Positions 17,644 to 25,504 of a stretch of DNA of 32,780 nt are shown piece by piece. The first letter of the stretch is position 1. Each line of letters begins with the position of its first letter. The DNA lies in assembly GCF_001435195.1 (NCBI RefSeq), contig NZ_AZFQ01000012.1, positions 1-32,780 on the forward strand, given 5' to 3'. The position numbers and the translations under genes were made by a program. This DNA comes from Liquorilactobacillus satsumensis DSM 16230 = JCM 12392. GTDB lineage: Bacteria; Bacillota; Bacilli; Lactobacillales; Lactobacillaceae. The notes under the pieces are model-generated. The model worked only from the letters and a program-made list of their open reading frames with translations. It did no database searches and was not told the origin of the DNA.

Positions 17644-18585
17644 TTACTGTTCATTTGAATTCTCTTTAATCAAATTATTCAGATTATTTTCAAAAAGTTT
17701 TGTTGCATCATAACCCATTGTTTTGGCACGAAAATTCATCGCCGCTGCTTCAATTATAATTGCCAGATTGCGCCCAATTTTAACGGGAACCGCAATCTGT
17801 GGAACTTCCACATCAAAAATTTTGAATTTTTGTTCCCCACTGCCCAGCCGATCAAACTGTTTATCCGGTCCCCAGTCTTCCAAGTGGACAATCAATGAAA
17901 TATCAGTTTCTGCCCGCACTGCTCCTGCCCCAAAAAGATTCATGACATCAATAATTCCAATTCCGCGGATTTCGAGTAAATGCCTCAAGATTTTAGGAGC
18001 CTCACCTCTAATAGTCTGCTCATCTTTTTGATAAACTTCGACCCGGTCATCTGCGATTAGCCGATGACCTCTTTTAATCAAATCAAGTGCTGTTTCAGAC
18101 TTACCGACACCTGAATCACCTGTAATCAAGACTCCCAAACCATATATGTCCACTAAGACTCCATGCAAAGACTTTCTTTCGGCCAATTGGGACTCTAAAA
18201 AATCTGTCAACTTGGCTAGCAGGCGTGTCGTGGGAAGCTTTGATCTTAAAACTGGAATCCCATTGCTTTTAGCAGCAACATCCAGTTCTGCTGGAACAGG
18301 TAAATAACGTGAAATAATAAAACAAGGTGTCGCAGCATCAGCGCATAACTTAGCCATCACTTCTTTACGCTTATCCTGATCCATTTTTCGGGCATAAGAA
18401 ATTTCTGTCATTCCGAGAACCTGAATTCTTTCAGCAGGATAATAATCAAAATAGCCCGTCAATTCCAAACCAGGACGTGAAATATCACTTGCATAAATCT
18501 GCTTAGTTTTTAAATATTTTCCGCCAGAAAAAACTTTCAACCCCGTTGCTTCAACTAGACTTTGTACATTTACAGCGTTATCCAC
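17644..18585 (-). CDS. hprK: HPr kinase/phosphorylase
   Basis: HprK phosphorylates HPr on Ser46 when fructose-1,6-bisphosphate is high and reverses this at high phosphate. It is the switch for CcpA carbon catabolite repression and sugar uptake control. The N-terminal domain (about 1-130) contains SDISRPGLELTGYFDYYP. The C-terminal kinase domain has Walker A GDSGVGKSE (about 155), then ADDRVEVYQ and EIRGIGIIDVMNLFGAGAV, the HprK signature. I use the GTG at 18585 (MDNAVNVQSLVEATG, 313 aa), eight bases after AGGAGG. The longer frame from a GTG at 18603 would contain that ribosome site. It stands in an operon with yvlD upstream and lgt downstream. Confidence 0.96.
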   Translation of the reverse strand: MDNAVNVQSLVEATGLKVFSGGKYLKTKQIYASDISRPGLELTGYFDYYPAERIQVLGMTEISYARKMDQDKRKEVMAKLCADAATPCFIISRYLPVPAELDVAAKSNGIPVLRSKLPTTRLLAKLTDFLESQLAERKSLHGVLVDIYGLGVLITGDSGVGKSETALDLIKRGHRLIADDRVEVYQKDEQTIRGEAPKILRHLLEIRGIGIIDVMNLFGAGAVRAETDISLIVHLEDWGPDKQFDRLGSGEQKFKIFDVEVPQIAVPVKIGRNLAIIIEAAAMNFRAKTMGYDATKLFENNLNNLIKENSNEQ

Positions 18586-18656
18586 CCTAAAGACCTCCTG
18601 CACAAGCTTTCTAAACAGCTTTCCTTCTACTACAATTCCTTTGGTGTGTAACTTAA

Positions 18657-19007
18657 CTAATGATCCGTTTGAAAATAATTAGTGATGATCAAATTAACAA
18701 AACTTAAAATCAAGGCTACTAAAAATGCCGCCCCAAAATTTGCAAATTTAAATGAATCCCCAATTAAAAAAGAAGTCATCTCAAGCATCAAAGCATTGAT
18801 GACAAAGTAAAAAAGACCAAGCGTAACAAAAGTGATTGGTAGCGACAAAATCAGCAAAACAGGCTTGACAAACATATTTAATAAGCCCAGCACAAACGCA
18901 GCAATTAGTGAAACCCATATGTTAGCAACATGAAAATACTGCGAAAAAAAACCTGCCGTAGCTATAAATACGAGTGCGTTCACCACCACACGTCGCCAGA
19001 ATGACAT
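18657..19007 (-). CDS. YvlD-type small membrane protein (phage holin family 4)
   Basis: This 116-residue protein is almost entirely hydrophobic, with about four membrane segments (about 8-25, 29-50, 57-78, 87-110). It has the polar pattern of the YvlD / phage holin family 4 proteins, including GLLNMFVKPVLLILSLPIT. Despite the family name these are chromosomal membrane proteins commonly found next to PspC-domain genes and linked to envelope stress. The start is ATG after a good AGGAGG. It lies 26 bp after pspC and about 70 bp before hprK. The exact role is unknown. Confidence 0.88.
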   Translation of the reverse strand: MSFWRRVVVNALVFIATAGFFSQYFHVANIWVSLIAAFVLGLLNMFVKPVLLILSLPITFVTLGLFYFVINALMLEMTSFLIGDSFKFANFGAAFLVALILSFVNLIITNYFQTDH

Positions 19008-19033
19008 CTAAATTCCTCCTAAATTTTTCTTTT

Positions 19034-19351
19034 TTAATGAATATCTTTTTCACGTGCATCTTTAATAATGCGTCGTTTATTTTTAGAATGATCTTCCTTT
19101 GCTGACGTCTTTTGTTCTCCAAACAACGAAAAAAGGGCCGTGAAAGGATTGCTTTCAACTGCTGGTATCAATGCAATCAGCATGACATAAATACAGATCA
19201 TCCAAAAAGTCAGATGTGGCACAAGGGCTAATATCAAAAAAATTACGCGCACAATCCAAGGCTGCAGATTAAGATATTCAGCCAGGCCCGCACATACACC
19301 AGCAATTAACCGATTTGACGATCTCCTGATTTTTTTAGCATCTTTATTCAT
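19034..19351 (-). CDS. PspC-domain membrane protein
   Basis: PspC domains are small membrane modules used in envelope-stress responses. The 105-residue protein carries the domain at about 5-65: RRSSNRLIAGVCAGLAEYL, then a membrane stretch around RVIFLILALVP and a second hydrophobic segment to about residue 65. The rest is a charged, lysine-rich cytoplasmic tail without a recognised domain. The start is ATG with AGGAGG eight bases upstream. It leads a gene group (pspC, yvlD, hprK, lgt, gpsA) and has a strong promoter with two inverted repeats, which suggests regulated expression. In relatives, PspC-like genes often respond to cell-wall stress two-component systems. Confidence 0.9.
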   Translation of the reverse strand: MNKDAKKIRRSSNRLIAGVCAGLAEYLNLQPWIVRVIFLILALVPHLTFWMICIYVMLIALIPAVESNPFTALFSLFGEQKTSAKEDHSKNKRRIIKDAREKDIH

Positions 19352-19380
19352 TTAAACAAGCCTCCTAAACTTAATCTTGT

Positions 19381-19412
19381 GTAACGTTACCTATGAAAAT
19401 TGTACATTTTCA
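19381..19412 (-). promoter_or_regulatory. Two inverted repeats at the pspC promoter
   Basis: TGAAAATTGTACATTTTCA (19394-19412) is a 7-5-7 inverted repeat lying over the -10 box. GTAACGTTAC (19381-19390) is a perfect 10-bp palindrome just downstream, near the expected transcription start. Their positions suit repressor or activator sites. No regulator can be named. Confidence 0.45.
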
Positions 19413-19427
19413 TTTGATTTTTAGCAA
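19399..19427 (-). promoter_or_regulatory. Promoter of the pspC-yvlD-hprK-lgt-gpsA group
   Basis: Minus-strand TTGCTA (19427-19422) and TACAAT (19404-19399) are exactly 17 bases apart, and each is close to consensus. This is the best sigma-A promoter in the 100-bp gap between phoU and pspC. Confidence 0.65.
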
Positions 19428-19453
19428 ACTAAGTGCGGCAAACTTAAACAAAA

Positions 19454-20128
19454 CTATAGCTCATTGCGTGCGCTGGGATTAAGCTCGACAATCTCACCAA
19501 GTTGCAAGAAAACAATCCATTCGCAGACATTAGTTACATAATCACCAATTCGCTCAAGATAAGTTGCAATTGAAATATAATACGACCCACTGAACACTGC
19601 ATCAGGTTCTTGTTGCATAACTTTCATGCAAAGAGAGCGAATTTTTTTCAGCTCTTGATCAAGAAAGCGATCTTCCTTTGCAAGCTTGTAAGCAGCCTCA
19701 AGATCACGATTGACGTAGGCGTCAAGAACCTGCTCAACCATTGAACATGTATAGTCACCCATCTTGGCAATTTCAACTTCAACTGCCGCAATCCGCTGGC
19801 TCCCTTTCATTTTGATGGTTGCATGACAAATACTGACTGCATGATCTCCAATTCGTTCGATATCCGAGCTAGCCTTCAAAATGGTTATTACATCCCGCAA
19901 ATCAGCAGTCACTGGCTGATAAAGCGCAATGACTTCCAAGGTCATCTTTTCAAGTTCATTCTCACACTCATTAATTGCCTGATCGCGGGCAATTACCTCG
20001 CGGGAAAGTTCCTTGTCATGATCGACAAAAGCTTTAACTGAACGAAAGATTGCCTCGTGGGTCATCATCCCCATCTCTGCAAACCGTACATGCATTTTGT
20101 TCAATTCATTATTGAAAGTCTTTCTCAA
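19454..20128 (-). CDS. phoU: PhoU phosphate-signalling protein
   Basis: PhoU connects the Pst phosphate transporter with the PhoR sensor and limits phosphate uptake and Pho signalling. The protein is all-helical with two repeated PhoU domains. Each carries the metal-binding pattern seen in DIERIGDHAVSIC (first repeat) and YLERIGDYVTNVCEW (second). Length (about 224 aa) is normal. The start is ambiguous: GTG at 20137 has no room for a ribosome site, whereas TTG at 20128 (MRKTFNNELNKMH) lies eight bases after GGGGG and fits the usual N-terminus. It has its own promoter after the phoPR terminator. No pst genes adjoin it here, which is unusual. Confidence 0.94.
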   Translation of the reverse strand: MRKTFNNELNKMHVRFAEMGMMTHEAIFRSVKAFVDHDKELSREVIARDQAINECENELEKMTLEVIALYQPVTADLRDVITILKASSDIERIGDHAVSICHATIKMKGSQRIAAVEVEIAKMGDYTCSMVEQVLDAYVNRDLEAAYKLAKEDRFLDQELKKIRSLCMKVMQQEPDAVFSGSYYISIATYLERIGDYVTNVCEWIVFLQLGEIVELNPSARNEL

Positions 20129-20204
20129 TTCCTTCACCCCCAGCCTGCTTGAACTTTGATAGTCTCATCCCCAAATAAAACGCAAAAGCTCTTGATTATT
20201 TTGA

Positions 20205-20232
20205 TTCTATACTTTTCTCTGACTTCGTGCAA
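20205..20232 (-). promoter_or_regulatory. phoU promoter
   Basis: Minus-strand TTGCAC and TAGAAT, about 16-17 bases apart, lie in the gap between the phoR terminator and phoU. No obvious pair of PhoP direct repeats was recognised upstream. Confidence 0.45.
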
Positions 20233-20271
20233 TTCTCAAAAGTATTAAATCAGCTTTTTTTTGATTTTATT

Positions 20272-20318
20272 TTAAAAGCAGGCTGTATCCAGCTCTTAAC
20301 AAGCATCGATACAGCCCG
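20272..20318 (-). terminator. Terminator of the minJ-like/phoP/phoR operon
   Basis: On the minus strand GGCTGTATC pairs with GATACAGCC (one extra G at the loop) around an 18-base loop, followed by GCTTTTAAAAT. It starts a few bases after the phoR stop and separates phoPR from phoU. Confidence 0.75.
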
Positions 20319-20321
20319 CCG

Positions 20322-21740
20322 CTATTCAGCTTCGTTATTCAATTCTTTTTTTGGCAACACTACTGGAAATGTTACCGTAAACGTTGAGCCAACGCCAACT
20401 TGACTCTCAACTGTAATCTTTCCAGACATTGCTTCTACATATTCCCTCACAACTGAAAGCCCCAATCCGGTGCCTCCATTTTGACGAGAACGCGAAGTAT
20501 CAATCCGATAAAATCTTTCAAAAATCCGATCTTTTTCATCCTTGGGAATCCCATAGCCATTATCAGTCACACTGATAAACCAAAAATCTTTTTTGATTGT
20601 TCCTTTAAGCCAAACTTTTCCTTTACGATTATTATATTTAATCGCATTCTGCACCAAGTTATTGACGACGTGACGCAATTTGTTTTGATCTACCTGCACA
20701 ACACATCCACTTGGGATTTCAATGTAAATTTGAATTTCTTTTTTATTAATTTCCGGTCTGAAAGATTTTAAAAGTTCGATTAAAAACTGCCGCAGATCGA
20801 TTTCAACCAATTTGAGTTCAGGGCTGGCATCAATTCTTGCAAGTGACAGAATATCCTCCACCAACTCAGTCAATTTCAAACTTTCTTGATGAATAATGTT
20901 CAAAAATTCATTCAAAGCCTTGGGATCATTCATTGCTCCTTGCAAAAGCGTTTCGCTGAAACCGGTAATTGCCGTGATCGGTGTTTTGAGCTCATGGCTG
21001 ACGTTACCAACAAAATCCATTTGCATTCTTTCGATCTCTTTTAATTCTGTAATATCATAAAGGAGCGCCATCACTAAGAAATGATGCTCGCTTACCGGAA
21101 CGTAAACGACATGCGCATCTACAATCTTAGCGGAAAAATCTAATTTAATTTCTACATGCTGATCCTGTTTATCCTGATAAACCTTCTCAATCAACTGGCT
21201 TAATTCATAAGTCCGCAAGACATTAACATAAATTTGTCCCTTAAGATTCATCTCACGCCCGATCAAATCACTCATGGCATGGTTACTAAGGTAGATCTTA
21301 CGATCTTGATCCAAAACCAAAACACCAATTGTTAAGTATTCGATCAACGAAAAATAACCGCGTTGCTGCGTGACAAAACTTTTAGAAAGATCATTTTTCA
21401 TGCTTTGGACAGCACTGATTGTGCGTGATAATTCATAGTAAGGATCAGTGGGATCCAGCAAAACATGCTTAGGCTTTCTCCCATCAATAATGTCATCCAA
21501 TCTAGCATTTAAGAGTTGCAATTCATCTTTACGCTTCTTAAACCGCAGAAATCTTCCGCAAACATCGACCGCCGCTAAGATCATTGCAGTTACCAGCAAT
21601 AAAAAACATGTCTCAAAACTCCACGCATGGCGTACAGCCACACCGGATTGCTGTATCACTAGTAAAAAAATTGCTGCCAAAAAAAGAAAAATAATCACAA
21701 CATCGCTACAAAAAGTTTTAATTATTTTGATTTGCTTCAC
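20322..21740 (-). CDS. phoR: PhoR-type sensor histidine kinase
   Basis: This membrane sensor kinase of the PhoR/PnpS class phosphorylates the PhoP-type regulator encoded just before it. Two membrane segments lie at about 15-30 and 40-62, with no large external domain. A PAS domain follows (about 130-225). The H-box is FVGNVSHELKTPITAI, then N-box NNLVQNAIKYN, G1 DNGYGIP, F-box RIFERFYRIDT and G2 GGTGLGLSVV. All catalytic boxes are intact. The start is uncertain: GTG at 21740 (MKQIKIIKTF) and TTG at 21758 are both in frame, and neither has an ideal ribosome site. Both overlap the phoP end, so translation is probably coupled. A WalK-like role is possible, but length and phoU nearby favour PhoR. 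Confidence 0.88.
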   Translation of the reverse strand: MKQIKIIKTFCSDVVIIFLFLAAIFLLVIQQSGVAVRHAWSFETCFLLLVTAMILAAVDVCGRFLRFKKRKDELQLLNARLDDIIDGRKPKHVLLDPTDPYYELSRTISAVQSMKNDLSKSFVTQQRGYFSLIEYLTIGVLVLDQDRKIYLSNHAMSDLIGREMNLKGQIYVNVLRTYELSQLIEKVYQDKQDQHVEIKLDFSAKIVDAHVVYVPVSEHHFLVMALLYDITELKEIERMQMDFVGNVSHELKTPITAITGFSETLLQGAMNDPKALNEFLNIIHQESLKLTELVEDILSLARIDASPELKLVEIDLRQFLIELLKSFRPEINKKEIQIYIEIPSGCVVQVDQNKLRHVVNNLVQNAIKYNNRKGKVWLKGTIKKDFWFISVTDNGYGIPKDEKDRIFERFYRIDTSRSRQNGGTGLGLSVVREYVEAMSGKITVESQVGVGSTFTVTFPVVLPKKELNNEAE

Positions 21741-22452
21741 CCTCAAAACGATATCCAAAACCTCTCACAGTTTCTATGTAGTGTGGCTTTTTCGGATCTT
21801 TTTCAATCTTCTCACGTAAATGACTGACATGCATATCGACCATTCGAGTCTGTCCTACATAATCAAAACCCCAAACACCGTTTAAAAGTTTATCACGACT
21901 TAACACGCGATGCTGCCTTCTAATAAAATAGGTCAACAGTTCAAACTCTTTGGGTGTTAATTTGATTTTTTGACCATCCTTAGTCACGGTATAATTAACC
22001 AAATCAACTGAAAAGTCAGGAAACTCAAAGTATTCAGTCCGTTCTTCTGCAATGCGATCGCTCGCTTTTCCATCTTTATCTGTCGCATTTTCTGTCCTAC
22101 GCGCAATTGCTTTAATCCGTGCAATAACTTCACGTGGAGAAAAAGGTTTCGTCATATAGTCATCGGCCCCCAACTCAAGCCCAATAACCTTGTCATATTC
22201 CTCACCTTTTGCCGTTAAAATCATAATAGGCGTTTTAATTTTTTCTTGGCGTAAGTGTTTTGTAACTTCCAGTCCATCCATCTGAGGCAACATCAGATCC
22301 AATAATATAAAGTCAAATCCGTTGCTTCTGGCCATTTCAAGTGCTGTTTGGCCATCGACTGCAGTTGCCACTTCATAGCCGGCCTGTTCTAAGTTATATT
22401 TCAACAATGTGACTATCGAAATTTCATCATCGACAACTAATATTTTCTTCAA
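21718..22452 (-). CDS. phoP: PhoP-type OmpR-family response regulator
   Basis: This 244-residue regulator has an N-terminal receiver (1-120) with acidic residues D8/D9, the phosphoacceptor D52 in LLDLMLPQMDG, the conserved threonine in LTAKG and the lysine in MTKPF. The C-terminal OmpR winged helix (about 145-240) includes LTPKEFELLTYFIRR and the end motif TVRGFGYRF. The start is TTG, with GGAGGG six bases upstream. It follows the MinJ-like gene by 16 bp and overlaps phoR, so the three form one operon. Target genes are expected to include phosphate-starvation functions, but none is marked here by a clear binding site. Confidence 0.92.
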   Translation of the reverse strand: MKKILVVDDEISIVTLLKYNLEQAGYEVATAVDGQTALEMARSNGFDFILLDLMLPQMDGLEVTKHLRQEKIKTPIMILTAKGEEYDKVIGLELGADDYMTKPFSPREVIARIKAIARRTENATDKDGKASDRIAEERTEYFEFPDFSVDLVNYTVTKDGQKIKLTPKEFELLTYFIRRQHRVLSRDKLLNGVWGFDYVGQTRMVDMHVSHLREKIEKDPKKPHYIETVRGFGYRFEGEANQNN

Positions 22453-22468
22453 AATGTTCCCTCCAAAA

Positions 22469-23620
22469 TCAGTGAAATAATACTAAACCTATTTCATGAG
22501 GTGAGTTAGCAAAGATCGCACTTTCAGCAATCTTTAACTCGCCTGCATAAGTTTTGACTTTGAGACGACAAAAGGTTGGTACAAGTTTCAATGCTGCATA
22601 GAACTCAGCTTCATTCACAACGGTTTTGCCATTACATTCAAGAATCACATCGCCGGGTTCCAGTTGCATTTTGGCTGCCGGAGTATTGGGGCGAACTGCA
22701 ATCACGCGAATGCCATTATAAGTCTCCACGTACCATTTTCCTTGCTTCTTCATCTTGGCATATCTTCTAATAAAGCGCAAGACGACCATCAAAACCAATA
22801 AAAGAAAAACTACACCAACCGCTTGTGAAACTACTGCTGTTATTAAGGCACCTAACAGACAAAATCCCAGCAGCTGTGCCGCATTTTTGCGGGCTTGCGC
22901 AACACCTACAGTGACTGCGGTTCGCCAAATACACAAGCTACCCGAAACTAGTAAAGGTAGTACAAAGAAACTATAATGCTGCCCTTGAAATGTTACTAAA
23001 GGCCAAAACGGAATTAGATTTTGAGAAAAATTGCCTGGAATCAAAACTACTAAAGGAACAACGGTTAATTCCCGCCAATTATATGAAGCCAGTTTTCGAC
23101 CCCGTTTGCCTTGCTTAATTTTAGGAGTCAAAAATTCGGGAGAAAAACGTCCTAATAGCAACCATCTAAATAAGAAGAAAAGCGCGCATAGCAATAGGAA
23201 TGCTGTGCCATTAAAATTCTGCGGCACAAGCTTCTCAAGCTGAAGCATGTTGGTATGTGGAAACCACGTCTGTAGGAAGTGGACACCGATCGGCAGCAGA
23301 CATGCACTCAGTAAAAAGAATAAACCGGCATCACAAAAAACACTGAAAATTATTCCTAAGATAGCCGCGATACTATACATAAAAATCCATTTTATAGGAA
23401 AAACCACACCCAGTCCGAGGCACAGCATTGAACCCAGTAATGAAAAAATGAACCCATTTTTCAAATAATGCCGTCCTTCATAAAAATCTCGGTTAATAGC
23501 AACGTGATAATGCTCACGCTCATGCTTGATCCGCAAAAAATGCGCACAACTTGTTGCTAAAAAGCCAAACCAAAAGACTGGTTGCAATCCCCATAACAAA
23601 ATGAATTTTATCATCAACAT
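22469..23620 (-). CDS. MinJ-like polytopic membrane protein with C-terminal PDZ domain
   Basis: The protein (383 aa from the ATG at 23620) has about seven or eight hydrophobic segments in its first 290 residues, then a short basic linker and a PDZ domain at about 300-375 (GIRVIAVRPNTPAAKMQLEPG, DVILECNGK). No protease domain is present. This layout matches MinJ (YvjD) of Bacillus subtilis, which bridges DivIVA and MinD at division sites. The gene also lies next to ftsEX, as minJ does. The start is chosen because AGGAG lies eight bases upstream; an in-frame start at 23662 lacks one. It leads an operon with phoP and phoR. MinJ identity is by architecture and location, not direct sequence proof. 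Confidence 0.75.
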   Translation of the reverse strand: MLMIKFILLWGLQPVFWFGFLATSCAHFLRIKHEREHYHVAINRDFYEGRHYLKNGFIFSLLGSMLCLGLGVVFPIKWIFMYSIAAILGIIFSVFCDAGLFFLLSACLLPIGVHFLQTWFPHTNMLQLEKLVPQNFNGTAFLLLCALFFLFRWLLLGRFSPEFLTPKIKQGKRGRKLASYNWRELTVVPLVVLIPGNFSQNLIPFWPLVTFQGQHYSFFVLPLLVSGSLCIWRTAVTVGVAQARKNAAQLLGFCLLGALITAVVSQAVGVVFLLLVLMVVLRFIRRYAKMKKQGKWYVETYNGIRVIAVRPNTPAAKMQLEPGDVILECNGKTVVNEAEFYAALKLVPTFCRLKVKTYAGELKIAESAIFANSPHEIGLVLFH

Positions 23621-23652
23621 AATTACAGCTCCTAAGCTTTTTCTCAAACTTA

Positions 23653-23681
23653 AGTATACCAATTAATCAAATCGAGCACAA
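23653..23681 (-). promoter_or_regulatory. Promoter of the minJ-like/phoP/phoR operon
   Basis: Minus-strand TTGTGC (23681-23676) and TATACT (23658-23653) are exactly 17 bases apart, about 33 bases before the ATG. Confidence 0.6.
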
Positions 23682-23731
23682 AGCCCGCTTAGCTTTAATC
23701 ACAAAAAAATTCTGTTTCTAAGACATAATTA

Positions 23732-23770
23732 TAGGGCTGCGCCCAAAACCTAAGTTTTGGTCCAGCCCTA
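23732..23770 (-). terminator. Hairpin downstream of ftsX, related to the repeat hairpin
   Basis: AGGGCTG, CCAAAA, TTTTGG and CAGCCCT form a 39-base imperfect palindrome of the same build as the hairpin module of the dispersed repeat. It lacks the long palindrome and a clear T run on either side. Its position, 70 bp after the ftsX stop and before the next promoter, suits a terminator, but the missing U-tract lowers confidence. Confidence 0.5.
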
Positions 23771-23839
23771 TAACTAAATTAATAACCCGCACGCGACACT
23801 CCAGTTGTCATGGTAATGTCCATTTCTTTTGAAATGAAA

Positions 23840-24727
23840 TTAAATTTTCAAAAAGCGACGCATTGAAAAACCTGCTCCAAGCGCTCCAATAAAAATTCCA
23901 ATTAAAATTAAGAGAGCGTCAATTTCAAGCAGAAAAGTCCCCGGAGTCAACAAGCGATAACTAGTACTTGCAAGTGCTTGGGAGAGCACCCGATGCGTCC
24001 ACACGTATCCAAAGTTAACGATTACTAAAGGTATGACCGCGCCAAATAATCCTGTCCACGCTCCTTCAAGAATAAAAGGCCATCTGATAAAACTATTTGT
24101 CGCACCCACTAACCGCATAATAGAAATCTCATTTTGGCGCGAAAGAATGGTAATTCGAATCGTATTTGAAATTAGGAACACCGCTACAAACAGCAGCAAT
24201 AAGCTGATACCTAAGCCCCATTTTTGAATATTATCAACAATTGCAAACATCTTCTTAGCAGAAGTTCCGCCGTATTTTGCATCATAGACAAAACTCATTT
24301 TCTTCGCCTGTTGCGCTACCCGTACGGTTTGCTGTGGCTTTTTTGCTTGGACTATGAAAACATCATACAGCGGATTGCCGTCGCCACCAAAAAGCTTGAA
24401 GCCTTTGCCGTAGCTCTTTACTACCTTGCTTAATTCATTTTCTTTACTTGAAAACGTTATTTTTTTAACTTCAGCTAGTTTCTCAAGTTTATTTTTCAAT
24501 TTAGTTTGTTGTGCTTGTGTTGTCCCACGATTAATCAGCACACGTACTTGTACATCATTTTCAACATCAGCCGCAATCTTGTTCACGTTCATTAAAACTG
24601 ACAACAGCACTCCGACTAGAAGCAAAGTCACGGTGACCGCACTAAAAGCTGCTACGGACATCCACCCATTGCGTTTCAGACTTTTAAAACTTTCAATGAG
24701 ATGTCGTTTAAAAGTTGCTAGCTTCAT
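23840..24727 (-). CDS. ftsX: Cell-division ABC transporter permease FtsX
   Basis: FtsX is the membrane partner of the FtsE ATPase. Together they activate peptidoglycan hydrolases outside the membrane rather than transporting a substrate. The 295-residue protein has the expected layout: a cytoplasmic N-terminus with RNGWMSVAAFSAV, membrane segment 1 (about 24-47), an extracellular domain of about 120 residues, then three further membrane segments (about 172-192, 220-240, 265-285). The motif RQNEISIMRLVGAT before segment 3 is typical. The start is ATG and overlaps the ftsE end by 20 bases. A hairpin follows the gene. No defect was seen. Confidence 0.95.
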   Translation of the reverse strand: MKLATFKRHLIESFKSLKRNGWMSVAAFSAVTVTLLLVGVLLSVLMNVNKIAADVENDVQVRVLINRGTTQAQQTKLKNKLEKLAEVKKITFSSKENELSKVVKSYGKGFKLFGGDGNPLYDVFIVQAKKPQQTVRVAQQAKKMSFVYDAKYGGTSAKKMFAIVDNIQKWGLGISLLLLFVAVFLISNTIRITILSRQNEISIMRLVGATNSFIRWPFILEGAWTGLFGAVIPLVIVNFGYVWTHRVLSQALASTSYRLLTPGTFLLEIDALLILIGIFIGALGAGFSMRRFLKI

Positions 24728-25406
24728 CTTGGAAAAATCTCCCTTCGTCCTGATCGCGAATCACGCGTCCACCTTCAATTTCAATCACGCGGTGTCGGTA
24801 TTCGTTCACTAAGTGGCTGTTGTGAGTAGCCATTACCACCGTTGTACCTTGCTGATTAATCCTTTCAAGGATTTCCATAATGCCTGCAGCTGTTTCGGGA
24901 TCAAGATTACCCGTTGGTTCGTCTGCAATCAAAATTTTGGGCTCATTTGCAATTGCGCGGGCAATTGCAACACGCTGCTGTTCTCCACCTGAAAGTTCGT
25001 TGGGAAATGCTGGCGCCTTGGAAGCCAATTTAACCAATCCCAAAACATGCTCAACTCTCGCCTTAATTGCAGCAGGCTGTTTTTCAATTACCTGTAGTGC
25101 ATATGCAACATTTTCAAAGATTGTGAGTTTGGGTAACAATTTAAAGTCCTGAAAAACAACCCCTAACTCTCTGCGTAAGAAGGGAACCTTGCTATTTTTG
25201 ATTTCTTCTAGCTGATAATCATTGACCTTAATCTGCCCAGATGTCGGTTTTTCTTCCCGATACATCATTTTGATAAAAGTCGATTTCCCCGCTCCACTTG
25301 GCCCGATCACATACACGAACTCTCCTTGTTGGATCTTAATATTAAAGTCGTTAACAGCAACAACCTGATTTGCATACTTCTTAAAAACATGTTTGAACTC
25401 TATCAA
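24708..25406 (-). CDS. ftsE: Cell-division ATP-binding protein FtsE
   Basis: FtsE is the cytoplasmic ATPase that drives FtsX. Visible motifs are Walker [10 protein letters not shown] (about residue 36), Q-loop FQDFKLLP, signature LSGGEQQR, Walker [10 protein letters not shown] and the H-loop in [10 protein letters not shown] place the start at the TTG at 25406 ([14 protein letters not shown], 232 aa), which matches the family N-terminus and lies nine bases after a run of seven G. The ATG at 25424 would include that G run. It follows prfB by about 100 bp and overlaps ftsX. The secA-prfB-ftsE-ftsX order is widespread in Bacillota. Confidence 0.96.
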   Translation of the reverse strand: MIEFKHVFKKYANQVVAVNDFNIKIQQGEFVYVIGPSGAGKSTFIKMMYREEKPTSGQIKVNDYQLEEIKNSKVPFLRRELGVVFQDFKLLPKLTIFENVAYALQVIEKQPAAIKARVEHVLGLVKLASKAPAFPNELSGGEQQRVAIARAIANEPKILIADEPTGNLDPETAAGIMEILERINQQGTTVVMATHNSHLVNEYRHRVIEIEGGRVIRDQDEGRFFQDEASNF

Positions 25407-25444
25407 AAGGACTTTCCCCCCCATATTCGGCTACGCACCCAGAT

Positions 25445-25453
25445 ATTATATCA
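25445..25453 (-). promoter_or_regulatory. ftsE promoter (extended -10)
   Basis: Minus-strand TGATATAAT is a perfect extended -10 (TGn plus TATAAT) about 40 bases before the ftsE start. A TTGTAA upstream is too far (21-base spacer) to be an ideal -35. No terminator separates prfB from ftsE, so read-through is also likely. Confidence 0.5.
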
Positions 25454-25504
25454 TTAATAAAAAGAGTGATATTACAATCATATTACGTTTAAGTTTCAAT
25501 TACC

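Noticed and set aside
23783-23827. 14-codon ATG frame just after ftsX
   Set aside because: Too short, no recognised sequence and no convincing ribosome site.
24426-24812. 128-residue plus-strand open frame opposite ftsE/ftsX
   Set aside because: It is antisense to two conserved genes and shows no coding features of its own.
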